Positions 9,196 through 17,769 of a stretch of 64,000 bases of DNA are shown here, piece by piece. Origin of the DNA: Verrucomicrobiota bacterium. GTDB taxonomy: Bacteria > Verrucomicrobiota > Verrucomicrobiia > Opitutales > Opitutaceae. Under the pieces are notes generated by a model. The model was not told the DNA's origin. It made no database searches and saw only the letters and a program-made list of their open reading frames with translations. A program made the translations under genes and the position numbers. The stretch lies in NCBI GenBank assembly GCA_019510185.1, contig JAEKKV010000016.1:248001-312000 (forward strand). Direction: 5' to 3'. The number at the start of each line of letters is the position of its first letter. Position 1 is the stretch's first letter.

Positions 9196-10824
9196 TCAGC
9201 CAAAGCTGACGCCCAGCACAAGCGCAAGGACGGTGAGCGCGAACGGCGGCCAGAATCCGCCGCGCCGCAGTTCCCAGCGGGTGGCGTACCCGTAAAGCAT
9301 CGCGCCCAGCACGCCGCCCAGCGCGGCAAAACCCAGCCAGGCCGGCGTAAAATGTGCCGCATGATAAACCCCGGGCAGCGTCACGAAGAAGCGCACGCTT
9401 TTTTCAATCCCGGCCAGCACGAGCACGCCCGCGTAATTGAACACCACGCTGAGTCCGCCCAACCCCGCCAGCCCGCAAAGAAGCGAAAGAAATCCGGCGA
9501 GTACCACCAGGACGCTCACGGGAATGAGGACGAGATTGGCCACCAGCGACCCCGGCGTGAACAGCTTGAAAATCACCACGCCGCCGAGCGTGCTGACGAG
9601 GGTCGAAGCCAGTCCGATCGAGACCATGCCCAGCAGCTTCCTCCAGGCCCCGTCTCGCAGGTGATGATGCCATTGCCAGGCCGGCTTGGGGAGGTCGGCG
9701 AAGAACTTCCAGCGCTCCAGCCACGCTTCCGTCAGTGGCAATCCGAGCAGGAGCAACGCCGCCACAATCCCATAACTGAGCTGGAAGCTCGCGGTGAAAA
9801 GCTGCATCGGCTGGAGCAACAGCACCACCACGGCAGAGGCGATCAACGCGGAGAGCGGGCTGCCTGGCACACGCAACATGCGCGAGCCATGGAGGAACAT
9901 GACCATGATGAACGAGCGCACCGCCGACGGCGTGCCGCCGGTGATGTCCACATAAAGCCAGAGCACCACCGCGCCGGCAACGACCTGGAGCCAGCGGGGC
10001 AGCCGCAGCAACATGAGGATGCCGTAGACCGCTCCGGCGATGGTCGCAATGTGCAGGCCGCTGATGGAAAAGAGATGCATCGTCCCGCTTTGCATGAACA
10101 TGAGGTTCTGTTCCTCGCTCAGTTCCTGTTGTTGCCCCAGCAGCATGGCCCGGAAAACGCCGCTGAGGGCCGGCTGGCGTTCCAGTCCGCGATCGAGAAT
10201 GTGATCGAAGCGACTCAACGCCGTTTCGCAAAAACGGTGATAAGCTGTGGCCGGCGCGACTGTCGCCAGCAGCCGTCCGCGGGTGAGGCGGAAGTTGACG
10301 CCGGCATTGGCCAGATATCCGTCGAAGGTGTCTCCAGGCGGACTGCGCGGCAGCGTTTGCAGCACTCCGATGACGGCGATCTCGCTTGAACGCAGCGGCG
10401 GCGGGACGCCGTGTTTGAGAGCGAGGGAGAAGTAAACCGATTGCCCCGCCAACTCGGGCAGATGGGCGTCGGCCCCGGCGATGTGGCCGAGGCCGCTCGC
10501 GCTTTTGCCGTCGGGCCGCGGCGGGAAAACCCGGTCTACTTGCAGCGTGGCGCGTATTTCGCGCGGTGGCAGCGTATCCCAGTCGGAGAGACGCGCGCGC
10601 CGGAGTTCATAAAACGCCGTGCCGCTCAGCAGAACGCTGACCGCGAGGCACGGAGCCCACGCGCGGCGAAAGCCCAAGGCTATTCCGGCCAAGATAACCG
10701 CCGCGACGGTTTCGACCATGGGAGAAAGAGGCGACCAAGCCAGCCGTCCGATGACCAAGCCCGCCATCAACGGAAGCAGCACCCAGAGGAGCGGCGCGCG
10801 ATGTCCGAGGCTTCGGCTGGTCAT
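9196..10824 (-). CDS. comEC: ComEC/Rec2-family DNA uptake channel, competence domain only
   Basis: Inner-membrane channel expected to move single-stranded DNA into the cytoplasm during natural transformation. It has 542 residues with about ten hydrophobic segments. The N-terminal part contains an OB-fold-like region (REIRATLQVDRVFPP) and the middle carries the hallmark MHLFSISGLHIATIAG. Full ComEC is usually 700-800 residues with a C-terminal metallo-beta-lactamase domain; here the protein stops after the last membrane helices and no HxHxDH motif is present. Such short forms occur. The MBL-fold protein at 39.4-40.2 kb is a different (YycJ-like) family. A small coiled-coil gene follows 9 bases downstream. 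Confidence 0.88.
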   Translation of the reverse strand: MTSRSLGHRAPLLWVLLPLMAGLVIGRLAWSPLSPMVETVAAVILAGIALGFRRAWAPCLAVSVLLSGTAFYELRRARLSDWDTLPPREIRATLQVDRVFPPRPDGKSASGLGHIAGADAHLPELAGQSVYFSLALKHGVPPPLRSSEIAVIGVLQTLPRSPPGDTFDGYLANAGVNFRLTRGRLLATVAPATAYHRFCETALSRFDHILDRGLERQPALSGVFRAMLLGQQQELSEEQNLMFMQSGTMHLFSISGLHIATIAGAVYGILMLLRLPRWLQVVAGAVVLWLYVDITGGTPSAVRSFIMVMFLHGSRMLRVPGSPLSALIASAVVVLLLQPMQLFTASFQLSYGIVAALLLLGLPLTEAWLERWKFFADLPKPAWQWHHHLRDGAWRKLLGMVSIGLASTLVSTLGGVVIFKLFTPGSLVANLVLIPVSVLVVLAGFLSLLCGLAGLGGLSVVFNYAGVLVLAGIEKSVRFFVTLPGVYHAAHFTPAWLGFAALGGVLGAMLYGYATRWELRRGGFWPPFALTVLALVLGVSFG

Positions 10825-10918
10825 GAGGGTGATTTAGAAGAATTAAGGGCCATTAAGGAATACTCATTTGTGAAAGGGCTTTCTTCGCGCGCCCGAGTGT
10901 GAATGAGTGGCTTTGGAA

Positions 10919-12265
10919 ATGGCGTCTTCCGATCAACCCGATTTTTTCAGCGAGCCGGCCGCTCCGGCGCCTGCCGGGCCTTTTCGCGGGCGTTCGGCGG
11001 CGCAGCCGCTCGCCGCGCGGATGCGGCCCCGTGTGCTGGCCGACATCGTCGGGCAGGAGCACCTCACCCGACCCGACGGACTGCTGGCGCGTCTCATCAA
11101 AAGCAATCGCTTCGGCAGTCTGATTTTCTACGGCCCTCCCGGATGCGGCAAAACCAGTTTTGCCGAGGTCATCGCGCACGAGACCAAGAGCCGGTTTGTG
11201 CGCATCAACGCGGTCATGTCCAACGTGGCCGAGTTGCGCGACATTCTCGCCACCGCGCGCAAGCTGCCGGACAACCCCACGCTGCTTTTCATCGACGAGC
11301 TGCATCGCTTCAACAAATCGCAGCAGGACCTGCTGCTCCCGGACGTCGAGGAGGGTTATGTGCGGCTGATCGGAGCGACCACGCACAATCCCGGTTTTTA
11401 CGTCAACCCGCCGCTGCTGTCGCGCAGCCATCTGTTCCGGCTGGAGCCGCTGGCGACCGAGGCGGTGGCGGGCGTGCTGGCGGGCGCGCTGGCCGATGCC
11501 GAACGCGGTCTGGGCGAGCGCCGCTGCACCGCCGATCCCAAGATTCTGACCGACCTTGCCGTGCTCTGCGACGGCGACCTGCGCCGGGCGCTCAATGCGC
11601 TTGAGGTCATCGTGCTCAGCCTGCCCGAAGGCTCGGCGATCGGCGAAAAGGAACTCGAGGTGTTCGCGCGCGAACGCCGCATCCGCTACGATGCAAACGA
11701 GGACGAGCATTACGACACGATCTCCGCCTTCATCAAGAGCTGCCGGGGAAGCGATCCCGATGCCGCGATGTATTGGCTGGCGAAGATGCTCGCCGGCGGC
11801 GAGGACCCCCGCTTTGTCGCGCGTCGTTTGGTCATTCTGGCGAGCGAGGACGTGGGTCTGGCCGATCCGCTCGCGTTGCCGCTGGCGGTGGCCGCGCATC
11901 ACGCGTGCGATTTCATCGGCCTGCCCGAGGCGGAACTCACGCTCGCGCATGCGACGCTCTACATTGCCTGCGCGCCGAAAAGCAACTCGGCCACCCTCGC
12001 GCTCGCCGAGGCGCATCGTGCGCTCAAGACGCAACCCGTGCAGCCGGTGCCGGCGGCGTTGCGCGATGCGCACACGAAGACGAACAAGCAAATGGGGCAG
12101 GGGAAGGGCTACCGCTATTCGCACGATTATCCCGAGAATATTTCGGGACAGGACTACCTGGAAAAATCGCTGGCCCTTTATGCACCGAAAGCCGTCGGTA
12201 TGGAGGCGCGCATCGTCGAACGCCTCGCGCGCTGGCGCGAACTGAAGGCGCAACTCCAGGGTTGA
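10919..12265 (+). CDS. rarA: Replication-associated recombination protein A (RarA/MgsA) AAA+ ATPase
   Basis: AAA+ clamp-loader-like ATPase that acts at stalled replication forks and contacts SSB. It has 448 residues, normal for the family. Walker A is GPPGCGKTS, Walker B FIDELHRFN, with sensor/arginine-finger region FRLEPL and the C-terminal MgsA tetramerisation region (GEDPRFVARRLVILASEDVGLADP, YRYSHDYPENISGQDYL). I prefer the ATG at 10919; a GTG 12 bases upstream is also in frame. It is divergent from comEC. Confidence 0.95.
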   Translation: MASSDQPDFFSEPAAPAPAGPFRGRSAAQPLAARMRPRVLADIVGQEHLTRPDGLLARLIKSNRFGSLIFYGPPGCGKTSFAEVIAHETKSRFVRINAVMSNVAELRDILATARKLPDNPTLLFIDELHRFNKSQQDLLLPDVEEGYVRLIGATTHNPGFYVNPPLLSRSHLFRLEPLATEAVAGVLAGALADAERGLGERRCTADPKILTDLAVLCDGDLRRALNALEVIVLSLPEGSAIGEKELEVFARERRIRYDANEDEHYDTISAFIKSCRGSDPDAAMYWLAKMLAGGEDPRFVARRLVILASEDVGLADPLALPLAVAAHHACDFIGLPEAELTLAHATLYIACAPKSNSATLALAEAHRALKTQPVQPVPAALRDAHTKTNKQMGQGKGYRYSHDYPENISGQDYLEKSLALYAPKAVGMEARIVERLARWRELKAQLQG

Positions 12266-12358
12266 GGCGGGCGAAGGATGGGGGGCGCGGCCCAGCCTTC
12301 ACAGGATCTTTACCGGGGCGAACTTGCGGCGCGCGCGGATTTGTCTCAGGGTGTTGCG

Positions 12359-12823
12359 ATGAATCTCACCCCCGCAGTCGTGAAATCGTTGTTGATGGCG
12401 GCGGCGATCGGCATGGTTGTGCCGATCACGGCGCAAACCGCGCCGAAGCCGGCTGCTCCGAAGCAGGATAAGGCCAAACCCAAGATCGAAGGCATCACGA
12501 TTCCGCGTAGCGACGGACGGTTTCTCGGCCTCACGGTCGATGGCGTGCAGTTCAAGCTGCGATTTTACGATGCGGAGAAAAAGCCGGAGACTCCCGATGC
12601 GATGCGGGCGGCCGCGCGCTGGGTTGCCGTCAATGTGAAAGCGGAGCAGCGGGTGGTGTTGAACCTGTCCGATGATGGAACGATGCTCGTCTCGCCCGGC
12701 CTGGTGCGTCCTCCGCTCACCTTTCGGGCGTTTTTCACGCTGTTTTCCGCCAAGGGCGAGGTCATGGAGGCTTTCTCGGTGGACCTGAAAGACCTCGCGA
12801 CGGCCCCGGCTACCGCTCCCTGA
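12359..12823 (+). CDS. Secreted hypothetical protein
   Basis: Unknown family, 154 residues. An N-terminal signal peptide (MNLTPAVVKSLLMAAAIGMVVPITAQ) is followed by an Ala/Pro/Lys linker. A compact domain with beta-type alternation follows (DGRFLGLTVDGVQFKLRFYD, RVVLNLSDDGTMLVSPGLV, PPLTFRAFFTLFSAKGEV). It ends in an Ala/Thr/Pro tail. The ATG at 12359 is chosen because it opens the signal peptide. It lies downstream of rarA by 93 bases and converges with the transglutaminase gene. No catalytic residues are evident. Confidence 0.72.
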   Translation: MNLTPAVVKSLLMAAAIGMVVPITAQTAPKPAAPKQDKAKPKIEGITIPRSDGRFLGLTVDGVQFKLRFYDAEKKPETPDAMRAAARWVAVNVKAEQRVVLNLSDDGTMLVSPGLVRPPLTFRAFFTLFSAKGEVMEAFSVDLKDLATAPATAP

Positions 12824-12833
12824 GCGGCGCGGT

Positions 12834-13709
12834 TCAGATCCGTTGCATCACCACGGCGACCGAGAGTTTCTCGGTGTGCGTGCCTTTGAATACGCCGCGC
12901 GTCGGGGTGCTGTCGTGATAATCGCGGCCGACGGCGACCTTCACGTGGCGTTCGCCCGCGACGCAGTTGTTGGTGGGATCGAGCGGCCACCAGAATCCGC
13001 CGGGAAGAAAAATCTCAACCCACGCATGGCTTTCGCTGGCTCCGATGAGCGCGGGCGCGCGGTTGGCCTCGGAGGCCTTGCGCTGGCTTTCCGTCTCAAT
13101 GTAGCCGGTGACGTAGCGCGCGGGAATCTCCGCTGAGCGAAGCACGGCGAGCATGACTTGCGCGAAATCCTGGCATACGCCGGTCCGTTGCTTGAGCGCG
13201 GTCGTCACGGGCGTGTCGATTTGCGTCGAGCCGGGCAGGTAGCGGAAGTTGGTTTTTATCCACGTGTTCAACCGCAGGAGACTTTCGCCGAGGGGATGGC
13301 CCGGCTTGAAGAACTGGTTGGCAAGCGTGTGGACCGCCGGCCCCATCGGAATCGCCTCCGAAGGCATGAGAAACTCGAACAGCTTGAGGCGTTCGCTGCG
13401 GTAGAGCTGCCGGGCTTCGGACACGCTGATGTCGAGCGCCGATTGCGGCGGCGCGTGGGGCAGGGTTTCCACCTCGGACAAGCTCTCCATCAACAGCTCC
13501 TGGTGCCGTTTCACGATAGAGAAGGTCTCCACGGCGTTGCCGTAATAGTCGGTGTACGTGTGCACGTTGGCCCCCGGCGTGGTCACGAGCTTGCGGCTGA
13601 GCAACTGCTGGCGCTCATCGTTGGCAGGCGTGAGCCGCGCCTCCATGAAGGATTCGGAGGCGGCGCCGGCGTAGCGGTAAATAGTGCGATGAATGATGCG
13701 AAAGCGCAT
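12834..13709 (-). CDS. Transglutaminase-like cysteine protease family protein
   Basis: Cytoplasmic predicted cysteine hydrolase of the bacterial transglutaminase-like family, 291 residues. An N-terminal beta domain (MRFRIIHRTIYRYAG) typical of the family is followed by the papain-like core. The catalytic Cys lies in GVCQDFAQVMLAVLR, His in ASESHAWVEIFLP and Asp in WWPLDPTNN. The ATG at 13709 is the natural start; the frame remains open far upstream across ribBA and ribH on the other strand, but that extension is antisense noise. Substrate unknown. It is divergent from ribBA, with about 100 bases between. Confidence 0.9.
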   Translation of the reverse strand: MRFRIIHRTIYRYAGAASESFMEARLTPANDERQQLLSRKLVTTPGANVHTYTDYYGNAVETFSIVKRHQELLMESLSEVETLPHAPPQSALDISVSEARQLYRSERLKLFEFLMPSEAIPMGPAVHTLANQFFKPGHPLGESLLRLNTWIKTNFRYLPGSTQIDTPVTTALKQRTGVCQDFAQVMLAVLRSAEIPARYVTGYIETESQRKASEANRAPALIGASESHAWVEIFLPGGFWWPLDPTNNCVAGERHVKVAVGRDYHDSTPTRGVFKGTHTEKLSVAVVMQRI

Positions 13710-13811
13710 GCGCCCCGGCACTTTCGCTGGTCCCGTGCCAACGACAAGCTTTTGGCGCGGCGGTCTGCACCGGGTTGACAGAAAGAGGGCTGATGATGAC
13801 GCTTGCGGCTC

Positions 13812-14915
13812 ATGTCCGCTTCCGCGCCCGCTCCCTTTGACCCGGTAGAATCCGCGATTCAGGATATTGCCGATGGCAAGCTTGTCATCGTCACCGACGA
13901 CGAGAACCGTGAAAACGAGGGCGACCTCGTCATGGCGGCATCCAAGGCCACGCCCGAGACGATCAACATGATGATCCGCCATGCCCGCGGGCTGATCTGT
14001 GTCCCCACCACCGGAACGCAGCTTCGCCGGCTCGGGATCAGCGCCATGGTTCAGGAAAATCGCGAGTCGCACAAAACCGCGTTCGCCGTCTCCGTCGACG
14101 CCGCCGAGGGCATCACCACCGGCATCAGCGCCTACGACCGCGCCCGCACCATTTCCCTGCTCGCCCGTTCCGACACGCCGCCCGAGGCGCTGGTGCAACC
14201 GGGACACATTTTTCCGCTGCACGCGCGCGACGGCGGCGTGCTCGAACGCGCGGGTCACACCGAGGCGGCGGTCGATCTGGCGTCTCTGGCCGGACTGCAC
14301 CCGAGCGGCGTCATCTGCGAAATCCTCAACGACGACGGCTCGGTCGCGCGTCTGCCGGAGTTGGTCGAGTTCAAGCGCAAGTTCGGCCTCAAGCTCCTCT
14401 CTATCGCCTCGCTGATCGAATACCGCCACCGCCGTGACCAGCTCGTCGAACGCGTGTGCGTGCGGCCGTTCCCGAGCGAGTTTGGCGATTTCACGCTGCA
14501 TGTTTTTCGCAACAAGCTCGACGGGCGCCATCACCTGGCATTCGTGCTCGGCGAACTCGGCCCTGATCCCACGCTCGTGCGCGTGCACAGCGAAAATTTG
14601 TTGAGCGACGTTTTCCGCCTGCGCGGGGCCGACAGCCATCATTCGCTGGTCGGGTCGTTCGAGGCCATCGCCCGCGCCGGACGGGGCGTCGTGCTCTACA
14701 TGGAGCATGCCCAAGGCGGCGCAGACGTGATCAAGCGCCTTGAGACACGCCCCGGCGAGGGTGCGCCGCTGATGAATTTCCGCGATTACGGCATCGGCGC
14801 GCAGATCCTGGTGGCGCTCGGCCTCGGCAAGATCCGTCTCCTCTCCAAAAGCTCGCGCAAGGTCGTGGGGTTGGACGGCTACGGGCTTGAGATCGTGGAG
14901 ATGGTCGCGGTCTGA
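13812..14915 (+). CDS. ribBA: 3,4-dihydroxy-2-butanone 4-phosphate synthase fused to a degenerate GTP cyclohydrolase II domain
   Basis: First enzyme of the ribulose-5-phosphate branch of riboflavin synthesis. Residues 1 to about 205 form the RibB domain with its signatures DDENRENEGDLVMAA, HTEAAVDLASLAGL and GVICEILNDDG. The remaining 160 residues are collinear with RibA but lack the zinc Cys set (C-x-C and the following Cys): the region that should hold them reads RLRGADSHHSLVG. The usual EGRGIGL segment is replaced by YMEHAQGG. GTP cyclohydrolase II activity is therefore unlikely. ATG at 13812 chosen over an upstream in-frame TTG. ribH follows 57 bases downstream after a perfect hairpin. 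No FMN riboswitch seen upstream. Confidence 0.93.
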   Translation: MSASAPAPFDPVESAIQDIADGKLVIVTDDENRENEGDLVMAASKATPETINMMIRHARGLICVPTTGTQLRRLGISAMVQENRESHKTAFAVSVDAAEGITTGISAYDRARTISLLARSDTPPEALVQPGHIFPLHARDGGVLERAGHTEAAVDLASLAGLHPSGVICEILNDDGSVARLPELVEFKRKFGLKLLSIASLIEYRHRRDQLVERVCVRPFPSEFGDFTLHVFRNKLDGRHHLAFVLGELGPDPTLVRVHSENLLSDVFRLRGADSHHSLVGSFEAIARAGRGVVLYMEHAQGGADVIKRLETRPGEGAPLMNFRDYGIGAQILVALGLGKIRLLSKSSRKVVGLDGYGLEIVEMVAV

Positions 14916-14926
14916 GGGAAATGAGT

Positions 14927-14950
14927 TGCTCAGGCGCGAGCGCCTGAGCA
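14927..14950. repeat. Perfect 10-bp hairpin between ribBA and ribH
   Basis: TGCTCAGGCG at 14927-14936 is exactly mirrored by CGCCTGAGCA at 14941-14950 around the loop CGAG. It is not followed by a T-run, so it is not a typical terminator. Its position between two co-directional genes of one pathway suggests a REP-like dispersed palindrome, an mRNA processing or stability element, or a weak attenuator. The class is unknown. Confidence 0.7.
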
Positions 14951-14972
14951 CACCTTTCCTTCCTTCTTTCTC

Positions 14973-15446
14973 ATGAGTCTCGCCGCCCCCCAGCAACTGG
15001 CCGTCAATGGCGCCGCGTTTTCCGTCGGCATCATCGCCGCGCGCTACAATGCCGGGCTGGTGGACGCCTTGGTCAAGCAGGTCGAAACGCACCTGCGCCA
15101 GGCCGGAGTGAAGGAGAAAAAAATCACCGTCGTGCGCGTGCCCGGCGCCAACGAGCTGCCCAGCGCCGCGCAATTGCTGCTGGCCCGCCGGAAACTGGAT
15201 GTCGTGGTCGCCCTCGGGGTCATCATCCGCGGCGATACAATCCATTATCAACTCGTCGCCGAGGCCTCCCAGCAGGGCTTGCAACGCGTGTCGCTCGACG
15301 CCCGCACGCCCGTCATCGTGGGCGTGGTCGTGGCGGAAAACCAGCAGCAGGCCGAGGACCGTTGCCACGGCTCGATCAACCGGGGCGCCGAGTTCGCCCG
15401 CGCGGCGCTCGAGATGGCCGCGCTGAAACACCACTTTTCAAGATGA
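14973..15446 (+). CDS. ribH: 6,7-dimethyl-8-ribityllumazine synthase
   Basis: Condenses 5-amino-6-ribitylaminouracil with dihydroxybutanone phosphate to lumazine, the penultimate riboflavin step; cytoplasmic, usually a large oligomer. It has 157 residues, normal. Visible family marks are FSVGIIAARYNAGLVDALVK, VPGANELPSAAQLL, the catalytic-loop GVIIRGDTIHYQLVA with the conserved His, and GSINRGAEFARAALEMA. The stop overlaps the nusB start (ATGA). Its substrate partner is made by the RibB half of the upstream gene. Confidence 0.96.
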   Translation: MSLAAPQQLAVNGAAFSVGIIAARYNAGLVDALVKQVETHLRQAGVKEKKITVVRVPGANELPSAAQLLLARRKLDVVVALGVIIRGDTIHYQLVAEASQQGLQRVSLDARTPVIVGVVVAENQQQAEDRCHGSINRGAEFARAALEMAALKHHFSR

Positions 15447-15895
15447 GCAATAAAGCCCTGTTTGCCCAGCGCCGCGACGGCCGGGTGGCCGCCCTGCAAT
15501 ACCTGTTCGCCTGGAGCATCAACACGCCCGCCGATCTTTCCGAGGACCTGCGCACCTTTTTCGAGACGCTGGAAAAGCCGCGCGAACACTACGCCTTCGG
15601 CGAAGAGATCATCCATGGCGTGATCAAAAACATCGCCGAGATCGACGGCCGGATCCGCAGTCTCGCGCACAACTGGGAGTTCGACCGCATCGCCAAGATC
15701 GACCTGGCGATCCTGCACGTGGCGATCTACGAGATGATGTTCCGCAAGGACATCCCCCCGGTCGTCTCGATCAACGAGGCCATCGATCTTTCGAAGCAGT
15801 TTTCCAACGCCGACTCCAAGCGCTTCATCAACGGCATCCTCGACCGCCTGAAGGATCAGCTCGGCCGCGACGCCCGCAAAGTGACGGCGGAGTGA
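15443..15895 (+). CDS. nusB: Transcription antitermination factor NusB
   Basis: RNA-binding all-helical protein that joins the NusB-NusE (S10) complex on rRNA boxA. It has 150 residues, normal. It starts MSNKALFAQRRDGRVAALQY, with the NusB N-terminal R-x-x-A-x-Q-x-L/Y pattern, and contains IAKIDLAILHVAIYEMMF and the conserved SINEAIDLSKQFSNADSKRFINGILD. The ATG overlaps the ribH stop by 4 bases, so translation is coupled; the ribH-nusB arrangement is common in bacteria. Confidence 0.96.
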   Translation: MSNKALFAQRRDGRVAALQYLFAWSINTPADLSEDLRTFFETLEKPREHYAFGEEIIHGVIKNIAEIDGRIRSLAHNWEFDRIAKIDLAILHVAIYEMMFRKDIPPVVSINEAIDLSKQFSNADSKRFINGILDRLKDQLGRDARKVTAE

Positions 15896-15994
15896 GGAAG
15901 GACAGCCGGACCATGGCCGAACCGGGTAATCGCGATTGGGAACGGAAGGGGCCGGAACGAATGATTTCCTGATTTTCAGTTTTCCTCATTCAAC

Positions 15995-16915
15995 ATGTTC
16001 GGCCTTTTCAAAAAGTTTAAGGACGGCCTCGCCAAGACGGTCGCGGCGATCACCGAAAAAACGCACGGCCTTTTTGGCGGACGCACCATCGACGCCTCGT
16101 CCCTCGAAACTCTGGAGGAGGCGCTTTTCACCGCGGATTTCGGCGTGGCGACAACCGGGGAGATTCTGACCGAGATCAAGGCCGCTTCGAGAAAGGACAA
16201 GGAGCTGCGCGGGCAGGAGGCGGCCGCCATCGGAGCCGCCGTCCTCAGGCGCGTGCTGACCGGCAGCGAGCGTGCGCTCACCGCGGCCCCCACCGCGCCG
16301 ACCGTCATCGTGATGATCGGCGTCAATGGTTCGGGCAAGACCACCACCTCGGCCAAACTGGGCTGGCTACTGAAGCAGGACGGCAAGTCCGTGATGCTCG
16401 CCGCCTGCGACACCTTCCGCGCCGCTGCGGTGGAGCAACTCAAGAGCTGGGCAACCCGCCTCGATCTGCCGATCGTCGCCAGCCACACCGGCGCGGACGC
16501 AGCCGCGGTCGCGTTCGACGCCTGGCAGGCCGCCAAGGCGCGGGGATGTGATTACCTGATCGTCGACACGGCTGGCCGCCTGCACACCAAGGGACATCTC
16601 ATGGACGAGCTCGCGAAGATCCGCCGTGTTCTCCAGAAGAACGACCCCACCGCGCCGCATCATGCCTGGCTCGTGGTGGACGGCTCCCTCGGCACCAACT
16701 CCATCGAGCAGGCGCGCGTCTTTCACAAGAGTTTCGGTCTGACGGGCCTGGTCGTGACCAAGCTTGATGGCACCAGTCGCGGCGGCGCCATCGTTGGCAT
16801 CTGGCGCGAACTCGGCCTGCCGATTTACTTTCTCGGCCTCGGTGAACAGCCCGAGGATCTCCAGCCGTTCAGCGCGGAAAATTACGCGAAGGCTGTATTC
16901 GGTTTGGAAACGTGA
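15995..16915 (+). CDS. ftsY: Signal recognition particle receptor FtsY
   Basis: SRP-family GTPase that docks ribosome-nascent-chain-SRP complexes at the membrane. It has 306 residues: a short N domain from residue 1 to about 90, then the G domain. G1 is GVNGSGKTTT, the DTFRAAAVEQL motif follows, G3 is DTAGR, G4 TKLDGTSRGG, and the closing motif is GLGEQPEDLQPF. The acidic A domain is absent and replaced by a basic amphipathic start (MFGLFKKFKDGLAK), common in short FtsY. It lies 99 bases after nusB on the same strand. Confidence 0.96.
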   Translation: MFGLFKKFKDGLAKTVAAITEKTHGLFGGRTIDASSLETLEEALFTADFGVATTGEILTEIKAASRKDKELRGQEAAAIGAAVLRRVLTGSERALTAAPTAPTVIVMIGVNGSGKTTTSAKLGWLLKQDGKSVMLAACDTFRAAAVEQLKSWATRLDLPIVASHTGADAAAVAFDAWQAAKARGCDYLIVDTAGRLHTKGHLMDELAKIRRVLQKNDPTAPHHAWLVVDGSLGTNSIEQARVFHKSFGLTGLVVTKLDGTSRGGAIVGIWRELGLPIYFLGLGEQPEDLQPFSAENYAKAVFGLET

Positions 16916-17018
16916 CGCGGCTCACGTCTTCCGCGCCGGCGGAGGGGCGTGCACGCCCATGCCATGATCGGAATCCCTCCGATGGCAACTCCACGCAGGC
17001 TGCGCTACGGTGCTCTTC

Positions 17019-17435
17019 ATGACAGTGCGTTTTTCACCGGCTTGGTGTTACAGGTGGTCGCGATGTCTGGCCGCGATCCAAGGCGTGTATTATTGCATCA
17101 CGGGGGTCTGGCCATTGCTTCACTTGAGCAGCTTTCTGGCGGTGACCGGTCCAAAGACTGATACTTGGCTCGTGCAAACGGTCGGTGCGCTCGTGGGTGT
17201 GAGTGGGGCCTGTCTGATCCTGGCATCGCGCCGCTCGGCGGTGTCGGCGGAATGGCGGTGGCTTGCCGCCGGCTACGCCTTGGCCTTGGCGCTCGTGGAT
17301 ATAGTCTTTGTTGGGCAACGCCGGATTTCGTCTGTCTACCTGCTCGACGCCTTGGTCGAGGCTGGCCTGCTCCTCGGATGGTTGTGGCTCGGGGTTTGTG
17401 GGAAACGGGAAGATCGGTCTCGTCCCGCGAGCTGA
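17019..17435 (+). CDS. Small integral membrane protein, hypothetical
   Basis: Unknown function, 138 residues with about four hydrophobic helices: YCITGVWPLLHLSSFLAV, TVGALVGVSGACLILA, LAAGYALALALVDIVFV and LLDALVEAGLLLGWLWLG. The segment LAVTGPKTDTWLVQTVG between helices 1 and 2 looks like a conserved family loop; I recall similar short membrane proteins without an assigned role. The start at 17019 (ATG) is preferred over a GTG 9 bases upstream. It is monocistronic, 103 bases after ftsY. Confidence 0.7.
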   Translation: MTVRFSPAWCYRWSRCLAAIQGVYYCITGVWPLLHLSSFLAVTGPKTDTWLVQTVGALVGVSGACLILASRRSAVSAEWRWLAAGYALALALVDIVFVGQRRISSVYLLDALVEAGLLLGWLWLGVCGKREDRSRPAS

Positions 17436-17520
17436 GTCGCCTCTTATCGGTAAAACCCCGGGCCGAAATACCGACCTTTGGCCCACATGACGCGGCGGTT
17501 TTGGGAGATTATGTTTTGTG

Positions 17521-17733
17521 ATGAAAAAATCACCCCAGCATTCATCCAAAACTAAAAGTTCTTCCCGTACTGCGCGCGGCACAGAGTCGAAGGCGAAAGG
17601 CCGGGCGCCTTCGCGGAGGAATTCCGCTTCCGCGCAGGCGACCAAAAAAGCTCGCCAGGACAAATCGGCGGACGTGGACAAGGACACCGAGAAGAACAAG
17701 GAGGAGCGTTCGCCCGAGCAGGAGAACCTCTAG
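17521..17733 (+). CDS. Small basic Ser/Lys-rich protein, hypothetical
   Basis: 70 residues dominated by Lys, Ser, Arg, Ala and Glu, starting MKKSPQHSSKTKSSSRTARG and ending in an acidic stretch (DKDTEKNKEERSPEQENL). It is surely disordered. It has no membrane segment and no Cys. The composition suggests a nucleic-acid-binding or ribosome-associated small protein, but nothing specific supports that. The ATG is at 17521, with an adjacent in-frame GTG. Coding status is moderate because low complexity can be fortuitous. Confidence 0.5.
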   Translation: MKKSPQHSSKTKSSSRTARGTESKAKGRAPSRRNSASAQATKKARQDKSADVDKDTEKNKEERSPEQENL

Positions 17734-17769
17734 CCCAGCAGGGCTGTGTCACGGACGTCCGTCCATGGC

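Noticed and set aside
13710..13811. FMN riboswitch before ribBA
   Set aside because: The short gap lacks the conserved RFN blocks; nothing similar is seen.
13710..15434. N-terminal extension of the transglutaminase frame to 866 codons
   Set aside because: The extension is antisense to ribBA and ribH; the family N-terminus begins exactly at the ATG at 13709.
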